DNA of 64,000 nt from Zeimonas sp050187175 (GCA_050187175.1 JBFWXS010000008.1:1-64000), one strand, 5' to 3'; positions 34,830 through 43,344 are shown, numbered from the stretch's first letter. Numbers and translations are program-made. Notes: a model not told the origin generated them from the sequence alone.

Positions 34830-35255
34830 GTGATCGAAGCTACCGCCGGTGCCAAGCGCCGCCGAATCCTTACCCCATTGTCCGCCGAGCCCGCCGCCGG
34901 TATGTGGTCCAACTGCTACGCGATCGGCAACCTGGTGGTGATCGCCGGCCTGACCGGCCGCGACAGCGAAGGCAAGCTGGTGGCCGAGGGCGACTCTTAC
35001 GCGCAGTCGCTTGCATTGTTCCGCAAGATGAAGGGCTTCGTGGAGGCCGCCGGCGGCCGCATGAACGACGTCATCAAGATGAACTGCTTCGTCAGCGACA
35101 TCCGCTACCGCGAAGGCTTCGTGCGTGCGCGCAAGGAGTTCTTCTCCGGCGACTTCCCGCCGTGCACGGTGGTCGGCAATGCCAGCTTCGCCAATCCCGG
35201 GCCGCTGGTCGAGGTCGATGCCTGGGCGATCGTGGGGTCCAGTCCCGATGAGTAG
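34830..35255 (+). CDS. Rid-family protein lacking the catalytic arginine
   Basis: This 141-residue RidA/YjgF/UK114-fold protein has the trimeric fold signatures NLVVIAGLTGRDSEGKLV, DVIKMNCFVSDIRYREGF and LVEVDAWAIVG. RidA enzymes that deaminate reactive imines have Arg in the segment PARSTV; this protein reads FPPCTVVG, so that arginine is missing. It is likely one of the other Rid subfamilies often found in catabolic operons. The last eight bases overlap the next gene. Confidence 0.86.
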   Translation: MIEATAGAKRRRILTPLSAEPAAGMWSNCYAIGNLVVIAGLTGRDSEGKLVAEGDSYAQSLALFRKMKGFVEAAGGRMNDVIKMNCFVSDIRYREGFVRARKEFFSGDFPPCTVVGNASFANPGPLVEVDAWAIVGSSPDE

Positions 35256-36120
35256 CGTGGCCGCCGGCAGCCTCCCCGGCGCAGGCAGTGCCGGCACTGC
35301 CGGTGAGCTGGCTGCGCTGGCCCGGCTGCTGGGCCAGCGCGAGGTGATCGAGCTCTGCGTGGAAACCTTTCCGGGCATGCCGTACATCCCGGCGACGCCG
35401 GCCTTCCAGTACGGCCTGCTGCGCGAGCATGGCGACATCTCGCTGCCCGAAGGCATCTCGGCGTCGAGCGACCACGTGACCATGCATCTGCATACCGGCA
35501 CGCACATCGATGCCCTGTGCCATTACTCGCGTCACGGCAGATTGTTCGGCGACGTCGATGCCATGGCGGGCCAGAACAAATGGCGCGGCCACTGCGCTCA
35601 TGGAGCCGCCGATATCGCGCCCATCATCCGCCGCGGCGTGCTGCTCGATGTGGCGGCCGTGCTGGGTCTTGCGCGCGTGCCCGCCGGAACGGCGATCGGG
35701 CCGGAGCTGCTGCGCGAGGCGCAGGACAGGGCCGGCGTCGAGGTCGGGCGCGGCGACGTGGTGCTGGTTCGCACAGGAGAGATCCAGCTCTGGCCGTCGC
35801 AGGACTACTACTCTCCCGAACGCGGCGGCGTGGCGGGCATCGACCTGGCGGCGGCCGAATGGCTGTCCGCGCGCGACGTGCACATGGTCGGCAGCGACAA
35901 TTTCTGCATCGAGCACATCCCCAAGCCCGCGGCCGGCCGCAAGACCTCGGCCATGCCGGTGCATGGCCATCTGCTGGCGGACAAAGGGGTCTATCTGCTC
36001 GAGGTCATGAACCTGGAGGAGCTGGCACGGCGCGAGGTCGGCGAGTTCCTGTTCATCGCCATCCCGCTGAAGATCCGGGGCGCGACGGGTTCTCCGGTTC
36101 GGCCGGTGGCGCTGGTCTGA
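35248..36120 (+). CDS. Cyclase family amide hydrolase (second copy)
   Basis: This 290-residue paralogue of the 30123-30932 protein has the metal motif HLHTGTHIDALCH, GDVVLVRTG and GSDNFCIEH. It carries about 20 extra Gly/Ala residues at the N-terminus. ATG 35248 overlaps the Rid stop by eight bases, indicating translational coupling. Two similar hydrolases in one operon suggest successive amide or lactone openings, or separate stereoisomers (inference). Confidence 0.86.
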   Translation: MSSVAAGSLPGAGSAGTAGELAALARLLGQREVIELCVETFPGMPYIPATPAFQYGLLREHGDISLPEGISASSDHVTMHLHTGTHIDALCHYSRHGRLFGDVDAMAGQNKWRGHCAHGAADIAPIIRRGVLLDVAAVLGLARVPAGTAIGPELLREAQDRAGVEVGRGDVVLVRTGEIQLWPSQDYYSPERGGVAGIDLAAAEWLSARDVHMVGSDNFCIEHIPKPAAGRKTSAMPVHGHLLADKGVYLLEVMNLEELARREVGEFLFIAIPLKIRGATGSPVRPVALV

Positions 36121-36665
36121 TGGATCTCTGGACCGATCCGCGGCTGCGCGCGACGGCCGACCTGTGCGATGCGCTGAAGGATCACCCCGATTTCACACTG
36201 CAGGTGCTGCCGCCCGTGCTGCGGCACTTCGGCAGGCGGCGGGTGTTCGCCGGCCAGGTCAGCACAGTCCGCTGCTTCGAGGACAACAGCCTCGTCAAGC
36301 AGGCGCTGCAGCAGATGGGCGTGGTGGCCGCTGCCGGGCAGCCGCCGTCGCGCGTGCTGGTCGTCGACGGCGGCGCGTCGCTGCGCGCAGCGCTGCTGGG
36401 CGGCGGCATGGCCGCGGCCGCGCAACGCAGCGGCTGGGCCGGCCTGCTGCTGGACGGCTGCATCCGCGACGTCTGCGAACTGGCCGACATCGACCTGGGG
36501 GTGCTGGCCCTCGCCGCCAATCCGTTTCCGATCCGTCATCGCGAAGAAGGCGAGCGGGACGTGCCGGTGCGGATCCAGGGTGTGCGCGTGACACCCGGCG
36601 ACTGGCTGGTCGCCGACGATGACGGAGTGGTCATAGTGTCCGGCGCCCGCGGCCTGCACCCTTGA
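36120..36665 (+). CDS. RraA-type aldolase (4-hydroxy-4-methyl-2-oxoglutarate aldolase-like)
   Basis: This 181-residue RraA-fold protein has VFAGQVSTVRCFEDNSLVKQAL, LVVDGGASLRAALLGG and LLDGCIRDVCEL. The Arg-Asp pair in GCIRD is what metal-dependent HMG/CHA aldolases use, while pure RNase E regulators lack that Asp, so aldolase or oxaloacetate decarboxylase activity is more likely than RNase control. The start overlaps the preceding stop by one base (TGATG). In the cluster it would release pyruvate or oxaloacetate. Confidence 0.83.
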   Translation: MDLWTDPRLRATADLCDALKDHPDFTLQVLPPVLRHFGRRRVFAGQVSTVRCFEDNSLVKQALQQMGVVAAAGQPPSRVLVVDGGASLRAALLGGGMAAAAQRSGWAGLLLDGCIRDVCELADIDLGVLALAANPFPIRHREEGERDVPVRIQGVRVTPGDWLVADDDGVVIVSGARGLHP

Positions 36666-38515
36666 TCGATGCCGTGAATCTCTCGAGTCTTCCCATGTCA
36701 ATAGATCGATCCGACAGGAAATCATCCTCTGCCCACGACGACGCGGTCGACAGTGCCGGCAGCGCCGGCGCCGATGCAGCCGCGGCTGCCGATGCCGATG
36801 CAGCCGCGGCTGCCGATGCCGTCGACCTCGTCGTCGTGGGCAGCGGCGTCTCCGGCTTCGTCGCCGCCATCGTCGCGGACGCGCTCGGCCTGAACGTACT
36901 GCTGCTGGAGAAGGATGCGCAGGTGGGCGGCACCAGCGCACTATCGGGCGGCTTGGGCTGGCTGCCCGGCAATCATCACGTTCCGCCCGAGGCCGATCCT
37001 GCCGCGCCCACGACCTACCTTTTCAATCTGCTCGGCGAACGCATGGATCCGGCGATGATCAAGGCCTGGTTCGAGGGCGGGGCCGAAGCCATCCGGTTCC
37101 TGGAGCGGCACAGCGCGGTGCGCCTCCGTATGGCGCCCGGCGTGGACAACCGCCCGGAAGTGCCGGGCGCCGGAATGGTGGGCAGATCCGTCTATCCGTA
37201 CCCGTTCGACGACCGGCAGCTCGGTCCGGCGCAGAGCCTGATCCGCCAGCCGCTGGTGGTGAGCACCGTGTTCCACGGCATGCAGACCGACAATGAAGAG
37301 CTGCACAACCTCACGCGGGCGCTGCAGTCGCCGAAAGCCTTTCTGTCCAGCATGCGCCGGCTGGCCAAGCACTATTCGGATCTGCTGTTCTACGGACGAT
37401 CCACGCGCCGCCAGCGCGGCAATGCGCTGATCGGCATGATGCTGAAGTCGGCGCTGGACGCCGGCATAGCGCTGCGCGTGAACGCACCGGTGCAGCGCCT
37501 GATTTTCGACGGGAAGGCGGTGCGCGGCGTGGTGTATCGCGACGCCGTCCGCGGCGAGGTGCAGTTGCGGGCGAGGGCAGTCGTGCTGGCCACCGGCGGG
37601 TTCTCCGCCGACCCCGAGCTGCGGGCGGCGCATACCGAGTTCGCCGAGCAGCATTTCGGCTTGCCGCCATCGACGAACGTGGGCGATGGCCTGCGCATGG
37701 CGCTAGCCATAGGCGCTCGGCTGGCCGAGAACAACGTCTCCAACTTCTGCCACCTTCCGGTATCGGTTCTGGTCCGGCCCGACGGCCAGCGGCAGATCCA
37801 TCCGCATATCCGCTTCGATCGCTGCAAGCCAGGGTCCATCGTGGTCGATGCCGGCGGGCGGCGTTTCGTCAATGAAGCCAGCGGGTATCACCAGTTCGTG
37901 CTCGGCATGCAGAGGGCGCGCGCCGTGCCGGCCTATTTGATCGGCGACCATCGCTTCCTGCGCAAGTACGGCATGGGGCTGGCCAGGCCATTCCCCTTTC
38001 CGTATCGACGGTTCATCCGGGCCGGCTATCTGATCGAGGCGCCCACGCTCGAAGCGCTGGCGGGCAAGCTCGGAATCGATGCGGCCCAGTTGAGCGCGAG
38101 CGTGGCGCGGCTCAACGAGTACGCCCGCACCGGCGTCGATCTCGAGTTTCACAAGGGCGATGACGTCTTCAGCCGCCGGGACGGCGACCCCGCTCACGCA
38201 GGGCCGAATCCCTGCCTGGGCCCGATCGGCGAGGCGCCGTTCTACGCGGTCAAGATCTATCCCGGCGACAGCGCGACGATCTGCGGTCTCGTCGTCGATT
38301 CGTACGCGCGCGTGCTGGATCGCGACGATGCCGCGATCGAGGGGCTTTATGCGTGCGGCATGGACATGAACAATCCCAGCCTCGGCACGCATCCGGCCTC
38401 GGGCTGCAACATCGGGCCGGCGATCGCCTTCGCCTACCGCGCCGCCCGCCATCTCGCGGAGCAGGCCGACGCAAGCAAGGCCGCATCGGAGCGCCGGCTG
38501 GCACCGGCCGCCTGA
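36662..38515 (+). CDS. FAD-dependent oxidoreductase (3-ketosteroid dehydrogenase / fumarate reductase flavoprotein-like)
   Basis: This 617-residue flavoprotein has an FAD-binding segment DLVVVGSGVSGFVAAIVA followed by LLLEKDAQVGGTSALSGG, and a C-terminal GLYACGMDMNNPSLGTHPASGCNIG. This is the pattern of 3-ketosteroid-delta1-dehydrogenase and related dehydrogenases that introduce a C=C bond. The first 55 residues are a disordered Ala/Asp leader containing a perfect 24-base tandem duplication. TTG 36662 overlaps the upstream stop (TTGA); ATG 36695 is an alternative start. It is the last gene of the operon and is convergent with a LysR gene. Confidence 0.87.
   Translation: MIDAVNLSSLPMSIDRSDRKSSSAHDDAVDSAGSAGADAAAAADADAAAAADAVDLVVVGSGVSGFVAAIVADALGLNVLLLEKDAQVGGTSALSGGLGWLPGNHHVPPEADPAAPTTYLFNLLGERMDPAMIKAWFEGGAEAIRFLERHSAVRLRMAPGVDNRPEVPGAGMVGRSVYPYPFDDRQLGPAQSLIRQPLVVSTVFHGMQTDNEELHNLTRALQSPKAFLSSMRRLAKHYSDLLFYGRSTRRQRGNALIGMMLKSALDAGIALRVNAPVQRLIFDGKAVRGVVYRDAVRGEVQLRARAVVLATGGFSADPELRAAHTEFAEQHFGLPPSTNVGDGLRMALAIGARLAENNVSNFCHLPVSVLVRPDGQRQIHPHIRFDRCKPGSIVVDAGGRRFVNEASGYHQFVLGMQRARAVPAYLIGDHRFLRKYGMGLARPFPFPYRRFIRAGYLIEAPTLEALAGKLGIDAAQLSASVARLNEYARTGVDLEFHKGDDVFSRRDGDPAHAGPNPCLGPIGEAPFYAVKIYPGDSATICGLVVDSYARVLDRDDAAIEGLYACGMDMNNPSLGTHPASGCNIGPAIAFAYRAARHLAEQADASKAASERRLAPAA
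36773..36820 (+). repeat. Perfect 24-base tandem duplication in the flavoprotein leader
   Basis: Two identical 24-base units (36773-36796 and 36797-36820) encode DAAAAADA twice, before the FAD fold begins. Confidence 0.95.
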
Positions 38516-38584
38516 CGCGCGCCGGGCATCGGCAGCGATGCCTCCGGCGTGAGCTGCGATGCGCCGGGCGCGCGGGGCAATGCG

Positions 38585-39532
38585 CTACGGCTGCCGGGCA
38601 GGGGCCGGCTCGCCGTCCAGGTCTGCCTGCTTGCCGGCGCAGCCTTTCTTCAGGAAATCGATGAAGGCGCGAAGCGCCGGCAGCATCTGGCGCCTGCTCG
38701 GAAAGTAGACGGCGAATCCCGAGAAGCGCCGCCCATACGACCCCAGCAGCGGCACCAGTTCACCGCGGGCGAAGGCGGGGGCCAGGTGCTCTTCGAGCGA
38801 ATAGCAGATGCCGAGCCCCTGCTTGCTCGCGGCGAGCATCAGCGCGACGTCGTTCGTGATGAAGTCGCCGTCGACCGGCACCGCCAGTTCGTTCTCTCCC
38901 TGCACGAAGCGCCACGGAAGCAGCTCGCCGCTGATCTGGCGCAGCAGCACGCAGTTGTGCCGGTGCAGTTCCGCCGGCGATTGCGGTGTGCCGCGGCGTG
39001 CAAGATAGTCCGGCGAGGCCGCGGCGATGAAGCGGGACGGAGCGCTCACGGGTACCGAGATCATGTTCTTGGCGATGTAGTGGCCCGAGCGCACGCCCGC
39101 ATCGAAGCGATGCTCGGCCAGGTCGATGAGCGCATGGCCGACTTCGATCTCGATGCGGATGTGCGGACAGGCCGCCTTGAGTTCCTCCAGGCGCGGCATC
39201 AAGGCGATGTGAGCGGCCAGCGGCGACACGTACAGCCTGAGGTCTCCCACGGGCTGGCCCGCATCGGCGCTTGCGTCCTCCATGGCGCGCCGCAGCTCGT
39301 CCAGTGCCGGTTCGACGCGGGCCAGCAGCTGTTCTCCGGCCGTGGTGAGCGACACGCTGCGCGTGGTGCGGCGGAACAGGCGCGCGCCGACGCGTTCCTC
39401 CAGCGAGCGTATGCGCTGGCTCAGCGTCGGTCTGGAAAGCCGCAAGGCCATGGCGGCCTTGGAGAAGCTGCCGGTCCGGGATATCTCGACGAATGCCTGC
39501 AGCTCGGTGAATTCATGTCCTCTCAGCGTCAC
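38585..39532 (-). CDS. LysR-family transcriptional regulator (1)
   Basis: This 315-residue regulator has an N-terminal helix-turn-helix (LQAFVEISRTGSFSKAAMAL, then LSQRIRSLEERVGARLFRRT) and an effector-binding domain. I choose GTG 39532 because GGAGG sits just before it; the frame is open far upstream but overlaps the second LysR gene in a shadow frame. It follows the second LysR gene by 41 bases on the same strand. It may control the convergent catabolic operon or the divergent Bug-GGT pair. Confidence 0.9.
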   Translation of the reverse strand: MTLRGHEFTELQAFVEISRTGSFSKAAMALRLSRPTLSQRIRSLEERVGARLFRRTTRSVSLTTAGEQLLARVEPALDELRRAMEDASADAGQPVGDLRLYVSPLAAHIALMPRLEELKAACPHIRIEIEVGHALIDLAEHRFDAGVRSGHYIAKNMISVPVSAPSRFIAAASPDYLARRGTPQSPAELHRHNCVLLRQISGELLPWRFVQGENELAVPVDGDFITNDVALMLAASKQGLGICYSLEEHLAPAFARGELVPLLGSYGRRFSGFAVYFPSRRQMLPALRAFIDFLKKGCAGKQADLDGEPAPARQP

Positions 39533-39573
39533 AGGGCCTCCAGGGCGCGTCGCGCGAAACGTAGAGTATGCGT

Positions 39574-40476
39574 TCAGGCGCGGCCTTGCGCCGCGCCCTG
39601 CGCCGCCAGCGCGGCGGTGAACTGCTGCCCCACCGCGGTGATGATCGCCGCCCGCGGCGCGGTGCGCTGCTGAACCAGCGCGATCGCCCGGTGCTCGGGC
39701 ACCTGCGGCAGCGACAGCACGCGCATCAGCGGGTCTTCGCTCCAGCCGCGCGTGGCCAGCTTCGGCAGGATGGCCACGCCCAGGCCGTCGCGCACCAGTT
39801 CGGTGATCGCTTCGATCGAGTTCAACTCGAGAAACTCCCGCGGCTTGGCGCGCAGTCGGCGCAGCGTGCGCTCGACCAGCTCGCCGGTGTGCTCGGCACG
39901 ATCGAAGCGGATGAACGGATGCTGCTCGATCATCGCGCGCGGCGCCGCCGGTTCGGCTGAGACGGAGGTCAGCAGCACCATGGGTTCGACGTAGAGCGGC
40001 GTCCACACCAGAGTGGGGCGGTTGAGCGCCGGGTTCTGTACCACCACGGCGGCATCGAGCTCCTGCTTCTCGACTTGCGCGATCAACTGCTGCGACTTGC
40101 CCGTGACTACGTGAAGATCGACCGCGGGGTGCCGCCGCTTCAGCTCCAGCGTAGCGCGGACCAGCTGGCTCATGGCGGAGACGATGGAGCCGAACTGAAC
40201 GGTTCCCGCCAGCGGTGCGCTCGCCTGCGTGCCGTGCTTGGCCTGTTCGTACAAGGCCACGATCTGCGTCGCCGTAGGCAGTAGTGCGCGCCCCTGGTCG
40301 TTGAGAGTCACGAGCTTGCCGCGGCGCGTGAACAGCGCCCGTTTCAGATCGTCTTCGAGAGTCCGCATCTGCAGCCCGACGGCGGCCTGCGTCAGCGCCA
40401 CGCGCTGCGCCGCTGCGGTGAACGAGCCCTCCGCGGCGACCGCCAGAAACGTCCGGAACACTCGGATGCTGGTCAT
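39574..40476 (-). CDS. LysR-family transcriptional regulator (2)
   Basis: This 300-residue LysR protein opens with IRVFRTFLAVAAEGSFTAAAQRVALTQAAVGLQMRTLEDDL, a standard winged helix-turn-helix, followed by an effector domain. It resembles LysR proteins near Bug genes that respond to small carboxylates. It is divergent from the Bug gene at 40607, with 130 bases between, which is the typical arrangement for LysR control of the neighbour and of itself. Confidence 0.92.
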   Translation of the reverse strand: MTSIRVFRTFLAVAAEGSFTAAAQRVALTQAAVGLQMRTLEDDLKRALFTRRGKLVTLNDQGRALLPTATQIVALYEQAKHGTQASAPLAGTVQFGSIVSAMSQLVRATLELKRRHPAVDLHVVTGKSQQLIAQVEKQELDAAVVVQNPALNRPTLVWTPLYVEPMVLLTSVSAEPAAPRAMIEQHPFIRFDRAEHTGELVERTLRRLRAKPREFLELNSIEAITELVRDGLGVAILPKLATRGWSEDPLMRVLSLPQVPEHRAIALVQQRTAPRAAIITAVGQQFTAALAAQGAAQGRA

Positions 40477-40497
40477 GATGTGAAAGAAAACCCATCA

Positions 40498-40515
40498 AGA
40501 ATCAGAAGATATTCT
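40498..40515. promoter_or_regulatory. Inverted repeat, candidate LysR operator
   Basis: AGAAT, eight bases, ATTCT in the AT-rich divergent region between the LysR gene and the Bug gene. LysR sites are typically imperfect palindromes of this size. No binding evidence exists. Confidence 0.35.
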
Positions 40516-40606
40516 AGCTTTCAGTAAAGATTTTCAATCATCATAATTTTCCGGCTACGCCACCGCATCCGGTGCTGCGCGTGGCCCCCTTTGCTGGAGA
40601 ATCCCG

Positions 40607-41602
40607 ATGTCTGCTCATGTTTCCCGCCGCCATTTCGCCCGCTGCGTCGCGTTGGCGGCCTGCGGCTCCTTCGGTCTGGCGAGCCCGGCCATCGCTGCCG
40701 AACCGTGGCCGTCGCAGCCCTTGAAGATGCTGGTAGGCTTCGCGCCGGGCGGCGCCAATGACCTGGTGGCGCGCCTTCTCGCCAAGGAGCTGCAGCAGAG
40801 CCTGGGACAGCCGGTCGTGGTGGACAATCGCGCCGGCGCCGGCGGACTGATCGCCAATGAGCTGGTCGCGCGTGCACCCAAGAACGGCTACACGCTGGTG
40901 CTGGGTTCGATCGGCGCCAATACCATCGCGCCCGTGCTCGCCAAGAGGCTCGCCTTCGACCCGCGCAAGGACCTGGAGCCGATCTCGCTGGTGGCCGAAT
41001 CGGGCAACGCGCTGCTGGTGAACGCCAAGCTGCCGTACAAGAGCGTCAGGGCGTTGATCGACGCCGCCCGCAAGGCGCCGAACAGCATCAACTACGCGTC
41101 GTCGGGCACCGGCTCGACGCTGCATCTGTCCGGAGCACTGTTCGCGCAGCAGGCCGGCGTCGAGATGGTGCACGTGCCTTACCGCGGCAACAGCCAGGCC
41201 ATCGCCGACGTCGCCGGTGGCCAGGTGCAGGCGATCTTCTCGGGCATTCCGCCGGCGATCACGTCGGTGAAATCCGGTCAGACGCGCATGCTGGCTGTGA
41301 CGACGAAGCAGCGCCTGAAGTCACTGCCCGACGTGCCCACTGTCGCCGAGGCCGGCCTGCCGGACTACGCGTTCACCTCCTGGTACGGGCTGTTCACGAC
41401 CGGCGGTACCGATCCGGCCATCGTCGACAAGCTCGCGCAGGCGGTGCGGACGATCATCGCCAAGCCCGAGGTCCAGGCGCAGCTCGCTGCGCAGGGACTG
41501 GAGCCGGCCTCCAGCGATCCCGCCAGCTTCAAGGCGCAGATCGACCGTGAACTGAACCGCTGGACGCGCGACATCAAGGCCATGGGCATCGCCATCGACT
41601 GA
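40607..41602 (+). CDS. Bug/TctC-family periplasmic substrate-binding protein (2), Tat-like signal
   Basis: This 331-residue receptor has the Bug core (PLKMLVGFAPGGANDLVARLLA, VVVDNRAGAGG, VPYRGNSQAIADVAGGQVQ). The signal peptide begins MSAHVSRRHFARC, which contains the twin-arginine pattern SRRxF, and ends ASPAIAA. Most Bug proteins use Sec. It is divergent from the LysR genes and is followed by a gamma-glutamyltransferase-like gene 37 bases on. Confidence 0.92.
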   Translation: MSAHVSRRHFARCVALAACGSFGLASPAIAAEPWPSQPLKMLVGFAPGGANDLVARLLAKELQQSLGQPVVVDNRAGAGGLIANELVARAPKNGYTLVLGSIGANTIAPVLAKRLAFDPRKDLEPISLVAESGNALLVNAKLPYKSVRALIDAARKAPNSINYASSGTGSTLHLSGALFAQQAGVEMVHVPYRGNSQAIADVAGGQVQAIFSGIPPAITSVKSGQTRMLAVTTKQRLKSLPDVPTVAEAGLPDYAFTSWYGLFTTGGTDPAIVDKLAQAVRTIIAKPEVQAQLAAQGLEPASSDPASFKAQIDRELNRWTRDIKAMGIAID

Positions 41603-41639
41603 TCGCCGTTCACGGCGGCATCCGCTCCCGGACCCTGAC

Positions 41640-43265
41640 ATGACTCAGTCGACGTTCATCCCCGGCAATCCATACGCGTCCCGGCGCATCCCGGTGTTCG
41701 CGCGCAACGCGGTCAGCACCTCGCACCCGCTGGGTGCGCAGGCCGGGCTGCGGATGCTGGCGCGCGGCGGCAACGCTGTCGATGCAGCGATCGCCGCGGC
41801 GGCGATGATGACCATCGTCGAGCCGGTCAGCAACGGCCTCGGCTCGGATGCCTTCTGCATCTTGTGGGACGGCGAATCGCTGCACGGTCTGAATGCGTCC
41901 GGCCGGGCGCCGCAGGGCTGGACGCCGGGCTACTTCGAGAAGCGCTACGGACGGCAGCCCAGGCCGCCGCGGCGCGGCGTCGATTCGATCACGGTGCCCG
42001 GCGCCGTCTCCGCGTGGGCGGCACTGCACCAGCGCTTCGGCCGCCTGCCGTTCGACGAACTGCTGGCGCCGGCCATAGACATCGCGGAGCGAGGCTATCT
42101 GGTGCCGCCCGTGGTCCAGCAGAAATGGGCTGCCGGAGCGCCGGAGCTGCAATCGCAGCCGGGATTCGCGGACAGCTTTCTGCCGTGGGGCCGCGCGCCG
42201 CGCGTCGGCGAGCTGTTCCGCTTTCCGGCGGCCGCGCGCGCCCTGCGCGCAATCGCGGCGAGCAAGGGCCGCGATTTCTACGAAGGCGAGATCGCGCAGG
42301 CGGTTGCTTCGTTCGTGCAGCGGCACGGCGGCTGCCTGAGTCAGGCCGACCTGGCCGCGCACGAAGTCGAATGGGTCCGCCCGCTGGCCAAGGACTATCG
42401 CGGCTACACGCTGCACGAGATTCCGCCGGGCGGGCAGGGCATCGCGGCGCAGATCGCGCTCGGCATCCTGTCGAACTTCGATCTGCCCGCGCTCGCCGTG
42501 GACTCGGCCGCCGCCCAGCATCTGCAGATCGAAGCCATGAAGCTCGCCTTCGCCGACGTGCACCGCTACGTCGCCGACCGCGGCATGGAGGTGGCAGTCG
42601 AGCAGATGCTGGATGACGCCTATCTGGCTTCGCGCGCGGCCTTGATCGATCCGACGCGCGCGCAGGACTTCAAGGCCGGCAATCCGGTTCGCGGCGGCAC
42701 CATCTATCTGTGCGCGGCGGACGAGCAGGGCATGATGGTCAGCTTCATCCAGAGCAACTTCTCAGGCTTCGGCTCCGGTGTCGTGGAGCCGGGCTTCGGC
42801 ATCAGCCTGCAGAATCGCGGCCACGGCTTCGGCACGGATCCGTCGGGCCCGAATCGCGCCAACCTCGTGGCGCCGGGCAAGCGGCCGTTCCATACCATCA
42901 TTCCGGCCTTTCTCACGCGCGGCGGCGAGCCGGTGATGAGCTTCGGCGTGATGGGCGGCAACATGCAGCCGCAGGGACACGTGCAGACGCTGGTGCGCAT
43001 GCTGGATCACCGGCAGCCGCCGCAGGCCGCCTGCGACGCGCCGCGCTGGCGCTTCGATGAAGGCCTGGTGATCAACGTCGAATCGGGCATGGACCCGGCC
43101 ACGGTGGCGGGCCTGCAGGCGCTCGGGCACCAGCTGCAGCTCATCGACGACCCCTATCAGGATTTCGGTGCCGGCCAGTTCATCTGGCGGATGGGCGAGC
43201 CCGCCCGCGACGGCTATCAGATCGCCAGCGATCCGCGACGCGACGGGCTGGCGGCAGGCTTCTAG
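41640..43265 (+). CDS. Gamma-glutamyltransferase family protein
   Basis: This 541-residue Ntn-hydrolase has the family entry ARGGNAVDAAIAAAAMMTIVEP, LGSDAFCILWDG, and a VRGGTIYLCAADEQGMMVSFIQS segment. There the Thr near residue 353 aligns with the autocatalytic, nucleophilic Thr of GGT. It lacks an obvious signal peptide, so it is probably cytoplasmic, like many GGT-like acylases. The Bug gene upstream could supply its substrate, such as a gamma-glutamyl or acyl amide (inference). Confidence 0.87.
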   Translation: MTQSTFIPGNPYASRRIPVFARNAVSTSHPLGAQAGLRMLARGGNAVDAAIAAAAMMTIVEPVSNGLGSDAFCILWDGESLHGLNASGRAPQGWTPGYFEKRYGRQPRPPRRGVDSITVPGAVSAWAALHQRFGRLPFDELLAPAIDIAERGYLVPPVVQQKWAAGAPELQSQPGFADSFLPWGRAPRVGELFRFPAAARALRAIAASKGRDFYEGEIAQAVASFVQRHGGCLSQADLAAHEVEWVRPLAKDYRGYTLHEIPPGGQGIAAQIALGILSNFDLPALAVDSAAAQHLQIEAMKLAFADVHRYVADRGMEVAVEQMLDDAYLASRAALIDPTRAQDFKAGNPVRGGTIYLCAADEQGMMVSFIQSNFSGFGSGVVEPGFGISLQNRGHGFGTDPSGPNRANLVAPGKRPFHTIIPAFLTRGGEPVMSFGVMGGNMQPQGHVQTLVRMLDHRQPPQAACDAPRWRFDEGLVINVESGMDPATVAGLQALGHQLQLIDDPYQDFGAGQFIWRMGEPARDGYQIASDPRRDGLAAGF

Positions 43266-43304
43266 TGTCCCGCGGGCCGGGGCCCGGGCTCAGGCCCGGG
43301 CTCG

Positions 43305-43339
43305 GGCTCGGCTCGGCTCGGCTCGGCTCGGCTCGGCTC
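43305..43339. repeat. Pentanucleotide repeat (GGCTC)7
   Basis: Seven perfect copies of GGCTC lie in the short convergent space between the GGT and UroD-like genes, next to a G/C-rich palindromic stretch (43275-43300). Confidence 0.95.
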
Positions 43340-43344
43340 GGGCA

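Noticed and set aside
36695..36715. GATCGATC-containing sequence near the flavoprotein start, considered as a fourth LacI operator
   Set aside because: Only the core matches, the outer arms do not, and it lies inside coding sequence of a different operon.
39533..40498. Upstream extension of the first LysR frame to 40498
   Set aside because: The extra residues are an out-of-frame reading of the second LysR gene; GTG 39532 has a good ribosome site.
42640..42660. GATCGATCC inside the GGT-like gene, considered as an operator
   Set aside because: Arms do not match the palindrome and the position is mid-gene.
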